Positions 4,875 through 10,017 of a DNA stretch of 10,017 nucleotides are shown in pieces (position 1 is the stretch's first letter; every line of letters begins with the position of its first letter). Source of the DNA: Gammaproteobacteria bacterium (GTDB lineage Bacteria; Aquificota; Aquificia; Aquificales; QOAS01); contig QOAS01000087.1 of the NCBI GenBank assembly GCA_003972855.1, forward strand, positions 1-10,017, read 5' to 3'. The notes under the pieces are model-generated. The model made no database searches. It had not been told where the DNA came from and saw nothing but the letters and a program-made list of their open reading frames with translations. The translations under genes and the position numbers were made by a program.

Positions 4875-5489
4875 TTACCCGAAAAGGTTTTTCCTCTTTA
4901 AAAATTCCTTTATCGGTTTGTAGTTTTTTCTGTGAATTTCCAAAACTCCATAGGTTTTCACCGCTTTGATGTGTTCCTCCGTCGGGTAGCCCTTGTGCTT
5001 TTCAAAACCGTATTGGGGGTAAATTTTTGAATAACACTCCATTATTCGGTCTCTTAAAACCTTTGCGACCACACTGGCGGAGGCTACGGAAAAAATTTTC
5101 TCGTCCGCCTTGGGGGGTGAAAATACGGGAATATCCAACCCCTTTATGGGCATGTAATCGGTAAACACCGCGGAAACCTTAAAGGGAATTTTTTTAAGAG
5201 CCTTTAAGTAAGCCAATTTTGTAGCGCGATAGATGTTGAACCTCTCAATTTCGCGGGGTGTCGCAAAGGCTACGCTTACGACCAAAGCTTTTCTAACTAT
5301 CTTATTAAAGAAATATTCCCGCTGGGCGGGGGAAAGTTTTTTACTATCCTTGTCCAAAAAAGGAGTGGTAAAGGGGGGATAAACCACGCAGGCAACCACC
5401 ACGGGTCCCGCTAAGGGTCCCCTTCCCGCTTCGTCCAAACCAGCCACCAACTCGCCCTTTTCCCAGTAGGGTAGTTCTAAAAGTTCCAT
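4875..5489 (-). CDS. rnhB: Ribonuclease HII
   Basis: 204 residues from the ATG at 5489. RNase HII cuts the RNA strand of RNA/DNA hybrids and nicks 5' of single ribonucleotides in DNA, starting ribonucleotide excision repair. All signature parts are present: GLDEAGRGPLAGPVV with catalytic Asp19 and Glu20 and the GRG loop (22-24), a third acidic residue in VFTDYMPI (Asp112), the fourth in KADEKI (Asp130), the ASVVAKVLRDR helix, and the YGFEKHKGYPTEEH stretch with the conserved tyrosine. The frame extends 15 codons upstream to a TTG, but that extension overlaps the small gene at 5494-5607 in another frame, and the family usually starts close to this ATG. It follows that small gene by 4 bp and has no Shine-Dalgarno of its own, so translation coupling is likely. 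It converges on trpB with a 1-bp gap. Confidence 0.95.
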   Translation of the reverse strand: MELLELPYWEKGELVAGLDEAGRGPLAGPVVVACVVYPPFTTPFLDKDSKKLSPAQREYFFNKIVRKALVVSVAFATPREIERFNIYRATKLAYLKALKKIPFKVSAVFTDYMPIKGLDIPVFSPPKADEKIFSVASASVVAKVLRDRIMECYSKIYPQYGFEKHKGYPTEEHIKAVKTYGVLEIHRKNYKPIKEFLKRKNLFG

Positions 5490-5493
5490 TGCA

Positions 5494-5607
5494 CTACTTA
5501 CTTGGTGTTTCTTTATGTTTTTGATACAGGGCAAATAATCCCAAAAGTATTGCTACTCCACCTACAACAAGAGCCATAATAATGAGACCGTTGTAAACTT
5601 CTTGCAT
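5494..5607 (-). CDS. 37-residue single-span membrane protein, unknown function
   Basis: A small frame starting ATG at 5607 and ending TAG at 5494. The product starts MQEVYNG, has one strongly hydrophobic segment of about 22 residues (LIIMALVVGGVAILLGLFAL) and ends in a short charged tail YQKHKETPSK. It has the only textbook Shine-Dalgarno in the window, AGGAGG (5615-5620) with 7 nt to the ATG. That sequence lies inside the last codons of the upstream 69-residue gene, whose stop is 2 nt before this ATG. It ends 4 nt before the rnhB ATG. Good ribosome site, perfect packing between two genes and a clean single-span topology argue that it is real. I do not recognise the family. A short partner of the 69-residue membrane protein is a guess from context. 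Confidence 0.7.
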   Translation of the reverse strand: MQEVYNGLIIMALVVGGVAILLGLFALYQKHKETPSK

Positions 5608-5609
5608 TG

Positions 5610-5819
5610 TTATTCCTCCTTTTTCAATAATTCGGAAATTAAAATTAGGGTGAAACCAACAATTCCAAAAATGATAGATGTTAAAAGTCCCTTTGAAACG
5701 AATTCACTATGCCCTTTAACAATAGGCTGGATAATTAATCCCGCAATAGTTACCAAACCAATGTTTAAAAACCATTTTCCGAGTTCCTCCAAGGGTTTAG
5801 CCAACTTTTCCCATCGCAT
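5610..5819 (-). CDS. 69-residue two-span membrane protein, unknown function
   Basis: The product starts MRWEKLAKPLEELGKWFLNIG (an amphipathic basic start), then one membrane segment around IGLVTIAGLIIQPIV (20-34), a short polar loop KGHSEFVSKG, a second membrane segment LLTSIIFGIVGFTLILISELL (45-65) and a charged end KKEE. It is a small two-helix hairpin protein; I cannot name the family. The ATG at 5819 has AAAGGG only 2 nt upstream. Its last codons hold the Shine-Dalgarno of the next gene, so the 69-residue, 37-residue and rnhB frames probably form one transcript. It is divergent from hisB across 41 bp. The opposite strand is also open over most of this stretch (5602-5829), but the membrane topology and gene packing favour the minus strand. 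Confidence 0.7.
   Translation of the reverse strand: MRWEKLAKPLEELGKWFLNIGLVTIAGLIIQPIVKGHSEFVSKGLLTSIIFGIVGFTLILISELLKKEE
5615..5620 (-). promoter_or_regulatory. Strong Shine-Dalgarno AGGAGG for the 37-residue gene
   Basis: Read on minus, AGGAGG is followed by 7 nt and then ATG (5607). It decides the start of the small gene. It is notable because almost no other start codon in the window has a recognisable ribosome binding site. Confidence 0.75.
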
Positions 5820-5846
5820 TACCCTTTAAGGGAAAGAGAAGTTTAC

Positions 5847-5852
5847 TAAAAT
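5847..5852 (+). promoter_or_regulatory. TAAAAT box 8 nt before the hisB ATG
   Basis: The same hexamer and spacing occur before trpB. Transcription would begin one or two bases from the ATG. No convincing -35 element is seen upstream; an AGGG directly before the ATG is too close to act as a normal Shine-Dalgarno. Confidence 0.35.
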
Positions 5853-5860
5853 TGCAGGGT

Positions 5861-6442
5861 ATGGAGCGAAAGGCGGAAGTTAGAAGAACAACTAAGGAAA
5901 CCGACATAGAGCTTTACATAAACCTTGACGGTGAGGGAAATTACGAAGTTGATACCCCCATAGGGTTTTTAAACCATATGCTTGAAAGTTTTGCCAAACA
6001 CGGAAGGTTTGATTTAAGGGTTAAAGCGGATGGAGACATTCACGTTTCCCACCACCACTTGGTTGAAGACTGCGGGATAACCCTCGGTATGGCTTTAAGG
6101 AAAGCCCTCCGCAACGCCAAAGGTATAAAGCGTTACGGTTGGGCTATCGTTCCCATGGACGAAGCCCTCGTCATTAGTTCTTTGGACATCTCGGGAAGGG
6201 GACTTTTTTACCACAACAAGAAAACCCTAAAGGGAAAGATAACCCATTTTGATTTTGAACTCATATGGGAGTTTTTTAAAGGTTTTGCCTTGGAAGGGAA
6301 AACCACCCTCCACATAAAGGTGGAAAGGGGTTACAACCTCCACCACATAGCGGAAGCCTGTTTTAAGTCCTTTGCGTTGGCTTTAAGAGATGCGGTAACC
6401 CCCGTAGGTGGAGATATTCCCTCAACCAAAGGGGTCATTTAG
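5861..6442 (+). CDS. hisB: Imidazoleglycerol-phosphate dehydratase
   Basis: A monofunctional HisB of 193 residues, the usual size. It dehydrates imidazole glycerol phosphate to imidazole acetol phosphate, in histidine biosynthesis, as a 24-mer with manganese. The internal duplication of the family is visible through its two metal motifs: SHHHLVEDCGI (63-73) and the later NLHHIAEACFKSFA. Other marks are RRTTKET at the start, GFLNHML (35-41, where GFFDHML is more usual) and the GDIPSTKGVI end. I start at the ATG (5861); a TTG three codons upstream is in frame but adds only MQG. There is no HisN-like phosphatase fusion and no other his gene nearby. The final 8 bp overlap the stop of the convergent 74-residue gene. 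Confidence 0.97.
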   Translation: MERKAEVRRTTKETDIELYINLDGEGNYEVDTPIGFLNHMLESFAKHGRFDLRVKADGDIHVSHHHLVEDCGITLGMALRKALRNAKGIKRYGWAIVPMDEALVISSLDISGRGLFYHNKKTLKGKITHFDFELIWEFFKGFALEGKTTLHIKVERGYNLHHIAEACFKSFALALRDAVTPVGGDIPSTKGVI

Positions 6443-6659
6443 ATTTTTTCTTTTTCCTTCTCCTTTCAGCGTAAACCTCCTTTCTACACTCGCGGATTAT
6501 TTTCTTATAGCGGTAGAACACCGAAGGTATGTGAATGGGAACGCCGTAATACCTCTCAAGGTATAGGCATATATCTTCGGTGGTCAAATACTTACGGTTT
6601 CTTATTAAGCCCTTTATATACTTCCTTATGCGGGTTTCCTTCTTTTTCTTATCGCCCAT
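6435..6659 (-). CDS. 74-residue very basic protein, unknown function
   Basis: The product starts MGDKKKKETRIRKY and ends in a lysine/arginine run (ERRRKKKKSK). Between these are a predicted helical segment RKYIKGLIRNRKYLTTEDICLYLERYYGV and a second piece PSVFYRYKKIIRECRKEVYAE. The LTTEDICLYLERYYGVP stretch has the look of a small helix-turn-helix or winged-helix unit, and the net charge is strongly positive, so nucleic acid binding is plausible but not shown. The ATG overlaps the end of the upstream 108-residue membrane protein by 11 bp, a normal sign of coupled translation. The 3' end overlaps hisB on the other strand by 8 bp. No known family is recognised. Confidence 0.65.
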   Translation of the reverse strand: MGDKKKKETRIRKYIKGLIRNRKYLTTEDICLYLERYYGVPIHIPSVFYRYKKIIRECRKEVYAERRRKKKKSK

Positions 6660-6975
6660 GGTTTTGCACCAATCTTAACAAATCCCCAAAGAGGTTTTTG
6701 GAAGTTTCTCCTATTTTTTCCCTTAGGAGGTTGTTTAAAAGAATTCCCACTCTTTGTCCGACAAAGAAGGAAATTACGAACACAACAAGGGTATAAAGGT
6801 TTAGGTTTACCCCCAATAGGATTCTAAAAAACACTATAAGAGGCACGGGAAGATGAACCGCTAAAAACCACTCCTTTGAAAGTTTTCTAACCTTTGCCCT
6901 CCAATAACCGAAGGGGATATTTATTAAAAAGGTCAAAACCGCCACGAGGAGGACTGCAGACCAATTTTCCCCCAT
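6649..6975 (-). CDS. 108-residue conserved-looking membrane protein, unknown function
   Basis: About three membrane spans: AVLLVAVLTFLINIPFGYW (7-25), FLAVHLPVPLIVFFRILLG (37-55) and YTLVVFVISFFVGQRVGILL (61-80), then a polar tail of some 28 residues. The stretch INIPFGYWRAKVRKLSKEWFLAVHLPVP, with prolines in two helices and a basic loop between them, resembles short uncharacterised membrane proteins I have seen in other bacteria, but I cannot attach a function. The start is the ATG at 6975 with no Shine-Dalgarno. The end overlaps the ATG of the 74-residue basic gene, so the two are probably one operon, transcribed away from the Nudix gene across a 60-bp divergent region. Confidence 0.65.
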   Translation of the reverse strand: MGENWSAVLLVAVLTFLINIPFGYWRAKVRKLSKEWFLAVHLPVPLIVFFRILLGVNLNLYTLVVFVISFFVGQRVGILLNNLLREKIGETSKNLFGDLLRLVQNHGR

Positions 6976-7035
6976 AAGGAAGGTAGAATTTAAAACAAAA
7001 AGCGCTTTAAAGGTAAGGGTTTAATTATTAACCTT
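6976..7035. promoter_or_regulatory. 60-bp divergent spacer between membrane-protein gene and Nudix gene
   Basis: AT-rich, with a TTTAAT hexamer (7020-7025) 10 nt before the Nudix ATG on plus, and TTTTAAATT on minus about 11 nt before the other ATG. A small palindrome AAAGCGCTTT (7000-7009) lies in the middle and could be an operator. No clear -35 element is visible in either direction. Confidence 0.35.
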
Positions 7036-7455
7036 ATGGGGTTTACACCCAAAACTCCCTACCTTGCGGTGGACGGAATAATAAAACTGTTTGACGAAAA
7101 GGGGAACTTCAAAGGTATAGTCCTCATAGAGAGAAAAAATCCCCCCGTGGGGCTTGCCCTTCCGGGTGGGTTTGTAGAAATAGGAGAAACCGTAGAAGAG
7201 GCGGTGGTGAGGGAAATAAAAGAGGAGGTAAATTTGGACTTTGAAATAGAAAAACTTTTGGGAGTTTTCTCCAAGCCCGATAGAGACCCCCGCTTTCATG
7301 TGGTTTCGGTGGTATTTGTAGGAAGGGCTAAAGGGCAACCCAAAGCCTCTTCCGATGCAAAGGAGGCAAAAGTTTACAAGCTGGAAGAAATCCCTTGGGA
7401 AAAGTTAGTTTTTGACCACGCGGAAATTTTAAGAAAGTTTTTGGGAAATATTTGA
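7036..7455 (+). CDS. Nudix hydrolase
   Basis: A 139-residue single-domain protein with a Nudix box at residues 45-67: Gly45, Glu51, then REIKEE (59-64), the metal-binding core, and Leu67. The consensus glycine near the box end is Asn66 here (EEVNL), a minor departure. The LPGGFVEIGE and KNPPVGLALPGG parts resemble ADP-ribose or nucleoside-diphosphate-sugar hydrolases, but substrate cannot be read from the box. Such enzymes split X-linked nucleoside diphosphates with magnesium and remove damaged or excess nucleotides. The ATG at 7036 has no Shine-Dalgarno. dapF follows after 24 bp, so they may share a transcript, with no obvious metabolic link. Confidence 0.92.
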   Translation: MGFTPKTPYLAVDGIIKLFDEKGNFKGIVLIERKNPPVGLALPGGFVEIGETVEEAVVREIKEEVNLDFEIEKLLGVFSKPDRDPRFHVVSVVFVGRAKGQPKASSDAKEAKVYKLEEIPWEKLVFDHAEILRKFLGNI

Positions 7456-7479
7456 AAACGAATTTAATAGTTTTAGCTT

Positions 7480-8322
7480 ATGCGTTTTGTAAAATGCCAA
7501 GGGGCGGGAAACGATTTCGTAATTATAGACAACCGCGACGGTAAGGTTTACAAAAAATTAGAGGAGCTAAAAATAGACCTTCCCACTTTCGTTAAGAAGG
7601 TCTGCGCCTTTCACACCGGTGTAGGTGCGGACGGATTAATCCTTATAGAGGAACCCGAAAATCCCGAAAACGACTTTAAGTGGCAGTTTTTCAACAGCGA
7701 CGGGTCGGTGGCGGAGATGTGTGGGAACGGCTCCCGTTGCGCGGTAAGGTTTGCCTACGAAAACGGAATAGCCAAAAGCTCCTATGTAAAGTTTGAAACC
7801 TTGGCGGGTGTAATTGAGGCTGAAGTAAAAGAGGGCGGTAGGGTTGTAAAGGTGCAACTTACCAAACCTTTTGGGCTAAAAACCGACTTTGACATACCCC
7901 TAAGCGATTTAACAGTAAAGGGCAACTTTCTAAACACCGGTGTTCCCCACGTTGTAGTTCCCGTAGAAAACTTGGAAGAGTTTGATGTGGTCAAATACGG
8001 TAGGGAGATTAGGTATCACGAGATATTTAACCCCGCGGGGACAAACGTTAATTTTATAAAACCGATAGGGGAAGATACCATAAAAATAAGAACCTACGAA
8101 AGGGGAGTTGAAAATGAAACCCTCGCCTGTGGAACGGGGTCTACCGCGGGTGCCATAATAGCCTACCTCAAAGGTTTGGTAAAACAAAAGCCGGTAAAAG
8201 TTGTAACCAAAGGAGGGGAAATTTTAACCATAGACTTTGACGAGAAGTTAGAAAAGGTAACCTTGGAAGGTAAAGTCTTTAAAGTCTTTGAAGGGGAACT
8301 TTCCTTTGAAATTTTTGAATAA
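7480..8322 (+). CDS. dapF: Diaminopimelate epimerase
   Basis: 280 residues, normal length. DapF converts LL- to meso-diaminopimelate without cofactor, giving the precursor of lysine and of the peptidoglycan cross-link. Both halves of the pseudo-symmetric enzyme show their catalytic cysteine: Cys81 in FNSDGSVAEMCGNGSRC and Cys217 in ENETLACGTGSTA. The start KCQGAGNDFVIID (5-17) and the NTGVPHVVV and ERGVENET segments are also typical. The ATG at 7480 lacks a Shine-Dalgarno; TTTAAT (7463-7468) lies 11 nt upstream. It sits between a Nudix gene (24 bp) and ilvD (30 bp) on the same strand. The meso-DAP product implies a DAP-type cell wall, as expected for a Gram-negative bacterium. Confidence 0.97.
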   Translation: MRFVKCQGAGNDFVIIDNRDGKVYKKLEELKIDLPTFVKKVCAFHTGVGADGLILIEEPENPENDFKWQFFNSDGSVAEMCGNGSRCAVRFAYENGIAKSSYVKFETLAGVIEAEVKEGGRVVKVQLTKPFGLKTDFDIPLSDLTVKGNFLNTGVPHVVVPVENLEEFDVVKYGREIRYHEIFNPAGTNVNFIKPIGEDTIKIRTYERGVENETLACGTGSTAGAIIAYLKGLVKQKPVKVVTKGGEILTIDFDEKLEKVTLEGKVFKVFEGELSFEIFE

Positions 8323-8338
8323 CTTTCCTCCTTTTTCT

Positions 8339-8344
8339 TTTAAT
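8339..8344 (+). promoter_or_regulatory. TTTAAT box 8 nt before the ilvD ATG
   Basis: TTTAAT matches TATAAT at 5 of 6 positions and lies exactly 8 nt from the ATG, as with the trpB and hisB boxes. A partial -35, TTGAAT (8315-8320), is 18 bp upstream, inside the end of dapF. This would give ilvD its own short-leader transcript. Confidence 0.35.
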
Positions 8345-8352
8345 AATCCTTT

Positions 8353-10017
8353 ATGAAACTTAGGAGTGAGTTTATAAGAAAGCGCCCCGAGTATGCGCCC
8401 CACCGTTCGCTCTTAAGGGCTACCGGCGTTATAAAGAGTGAGGAAGACTTTGACAAACCCTTTATAGGGATAGCAAACTCTTACACCGATGTAGTTCCCG
8501 GACACGTCCACCTCAAGGAGTTTGTAGAAATAATCAAAGACGAAGTGAGGAAACAGGGAGGGATTCCATTTGAGTTCAACACTATAGCGGTGGACGACGG
8601 AATAGCAATGGGACACTACGGAATGCACTACTCCTTGCCGTCGCGGGAGATTATCGCGGATAGCGTTGAAACTATGGCAAACGCCCACCAGTTTGACGCT
8701 CTCATTTTGGTTCCCAACTGCGACAAGATAGTTCCGGGAATGATTATGGGGGCGCTTAGGGTAAATGTCCCCACCGTTCTAATATCGGGTGGTCCCATGA
8801 GGGCGGGCGAATACAAAGGGAAAAAGATAGACCTCGTTACCGTCTTTGAGGGGGTTGGAAAATTCAAAAAGGGCGAAATAGACCTAAGCGAACTGAAGGA
8901 GATAGAGGCAAGGGCTTGTCCCTCCTGCGGTAGCTGTTCGGGAATGTTTACCGCCAATACTATGAACTGCCTTGCGGAAGTTTTGGGTATAGCCCTTCCC
9001 GGGAACGGAACGGTATTAGCCTGCACTCCCGAAAGGGAAGAATTGGCAAGGGAAGCGGTTAGAGCCCTCTTTAGAATGCTCAAAGAGGGTATAACGATTA
9101 GGGATATCGTTACCTACGAGGCTATATACGACGCTTTTGTCGCGGATATGGCTTTGGGCGGTTCAACCAACACGGTTTTACACCTAAAGGCGATAGCGTA
9201 TGAGGCGGGAGTGGACTTTCCCTTACAGGTTATAGACGAAATAGCGCAAAAAACCCCCAACATAGTGAAACTTTCTCCCTCCAGACCGGATTTACATATT
9301 GAGGACTTGGATAGGGCTGGAGGCGTCCCCGCGGTTCTAAAGGAGTTACTTAACAAGGATGAAAACCTATTGCACCTAAATAGAAAAACGGTTTACGGCA
9401 GGCTAAAAGATGCGGTGGAAAAGGCAGAGGTTAAAGACAGGGAAGTTATAAGGTCGGTAGAAAACCCCTATTCTCCGACCGGTGGATTGGCTATACTCTT
9501 CGGTTCGCTGGCACCAAAGGGTGCGGTTGTTAAGGTGGCGGGTGTCCCCGAGAATATGCTCGTTTTCAAAGGAAAGGCGCGGGTATTCAACAGCGAGGAG
9601 GACGCGGTAAAGGCAATTTTGGGAGGGGAGATAAAACCCGGCGATGTTGTGGTAATACGCTATGAGGGACCCAGAGGCGGACCGGGAATGAGGGAAATGC
9701 TATCTCCTACATCCGCAATAATGGGAATGGGTTTGGGAGATAAAGTAGCCCTCATTACCGACGGACGTTTTAGCGGTGGAACGAGGGGTCCCGCCATAGG
9801 ACACGTTTCTCCCGAAGCCGCCGCCGGTGGTCCCATAGCGTTGGTGGAAGACGGCGACGAAATTTTAATTGACATTCCCAACCGCAGGTTGGAACTTTTG
9901 GTTAGCGAAGAGGAACTCAAAAGGAGAAGGGAAAATTGGAAGCCTATTAAGAAGGAAATTCCTTCCCGTTGGCTAAGAAGGTATTCTATGTTAGTAACTT
10001 CCGCGGATATGGGAGCG
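8353..10017 (+). CDS. ilvD: Dihydroxy-acid dehydratase, nearly complete, cut by the window edge
   Basis: The frame is open from the ATG at 8353 to the last base: 555 residues without a stop. It ends at TSADMGA, where the family usually has only a few more residues. IlvD dehydrates dihydroxyisovalerate and dihydroxymethylvalerate to the keto acids for valine, leucine and isoleucine. Fe-S and active-site marks: NCDK with Cys123 and Lys125, the DDG magnesium site (81-83), CPSCGSCSGMFTANTMNC with Cys192 and Cys195, GGSTNTVLHL, and ITDGRFSGGTRG. Where [2Fe-2S] members have PCN, this one has VPGHVHL (48-54), as in the E. coli enzyme, which carries an oxygen-sensitive [4Fe-4S] cluster. The shorter Edd and sugar-acid dehydratases are less likely, given FNTIAVDDGIAMGH. 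dapF lies 30 bp upstream; no Shine-Dalgarno precedes the ATG. Confidence 0.97.
   Translation, partial: MKLRSEFIRKRPEYAPHRSLLRATGVIKSEEDFDKPFIGIANSYTDVVPGHVHLKEFVEIIKDEVRKQGGIPFEFNTIAVDDGIAMGHYGMHYSLPSREIIADSVETMANAHQFDALILVPNCDKIVPGMIMGALRVNVPTVLISGGPMRAGEYKGKKIDLVTVFEGVGKFKKGEIDLSELKEIEARACPSCGSCSGMFTANTMNCLAEVLGIALPGNGTVLACTPEREELAREAVRALFRMLKEGITIRDIVTYEAIYDAFVADMALGGSTNTVLHLKAIAYEAGVDFPLQVIDEIAQKTPNIVKLSPSRPDLHIEDLDRAGGVPAVLKELLNKDENLLHLNRKTVYGRLKDAVEKAEVKDREVIRSVENPYSPTGGLAILFGSLAPKGAVVKVAGVPENMLVFKGKARVFNSEEDAVKAILGGEIKPGDVVVIRYEGPRGGPGMREMLSPTSAIMGMGLGDKVALITDGRFSGGTRGPAIGHVSPEAAAGGPIALVEDGDEILIDIPNRRLELLVSEEELKRRRENWKPIKKEIPSRWLRRYSMLVTSADMGA

Noticed and set aside
5490..5534. Longer rnhB start at the TTG (5534), adding 15 residues
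   Set aside because: The extension would overlap the small 37-residue gene, has no ribosome site, and the family normally begins close to the ATG at 5489.
5602..5829. Plus-strand 75-residue frame opposite the 69-residue membrane protein
   Set aside because: The minus-strand frame has clean two-span topology, abuts the next gene and supplies its Shine-Dalgarno; the plus-strand product is polar and unremarkable, and it ends just before hisB without a ribosome site.
7000..7009. AAAGCGCTTT palindrome as a defined operator
   Set aside because: A single 10-bp palindrome in A/T-rich sequence is easily expected by chance; it is only mentioned as part of the divergent spacer.
8413..9920. Several minus-strand frames of 80-151 residues inside ilvD
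   Set aside because: They lie fully within a strongly conserved dehydratase and have Ser/Pro-rich products typical of antisense frames.

Overview
The window looks like chromosomal DNA of a thermophilic bacterium, most likely an Aquificota member (Aquifex/Hydrogenobacter/Thermocrinis-like). This is inferred from proteins rich in Lys, Glu, Arg, Ile and Val with few Gln, heavy use of AGG/AGA arginine and ATA isoleucine codons, very tight packing of unrelated housekeeping genes on both strands, and the family types present. No rRNA, tRNA, transposase or phage gene was seen, and the species call is not proven.

Layout. (1) 1-135 is the C-terminal end of mnmG (gidA). (2) 136-983 is an AT-rich stretch of about 850 bp without a convincing protein gene, striking in an otherwise compact region. 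It carries inverted and direct repeats, a good sigma70-type promoter (547-575) feeding a rod-shaped candidate structured RNA (about 581-715), a TATAAT box (733-738), and a two-repeat, one-spacer CRISPR-like mini-array (758-864) with a degenerate last repeat. (3) 984-1358 (minus) is a FluC fluoride channel, divergent from hemY (protoporphyrinogen oxidase), which is followed by a DedA/YqaA-type membrane protein. (4) 3162-3653 (minus) is a Mut7-C/zinc-ribbon protein that lacks the expected acidic residues; it is divergent from trpB. (5) On the minus strand, 5819 down to 4875 is a small operon: a 69-residue membrane protein, a 37-residue single-span protein with a perfect Shine-Dalgarno, then rnhB. 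(6) hisB runs divergently from it and converges on a minus-strand pair of unknown proteins (108-residue membrane protein, then 74-residue basic protein). (7) 7036-10017 holds a Nudix hydrolase, dapF and ilvD, all on plus; ilvD reaches the window edge nearly complete.

Functionally the coding part is housekeeping: single, dispersed genes for tryptophan, histidine, lysine/cell wall and branched-chain amino acid synthesis, heme synthesis, genome maintenance (RNase HII), nucleotide clean-up and fluoride export. The biosynthetic genes are not grouped by pathway. Nearly all start codons lack a Shine-Dalgarno sequence, and many have an A/T-rich hexamer 8-11 nt upstream, which suggests very short-leader or leaderless mRNAs. 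The least ordinary parts are the 136-983 region, the small-protein operon and the acid-depleted Mut7-C protein.
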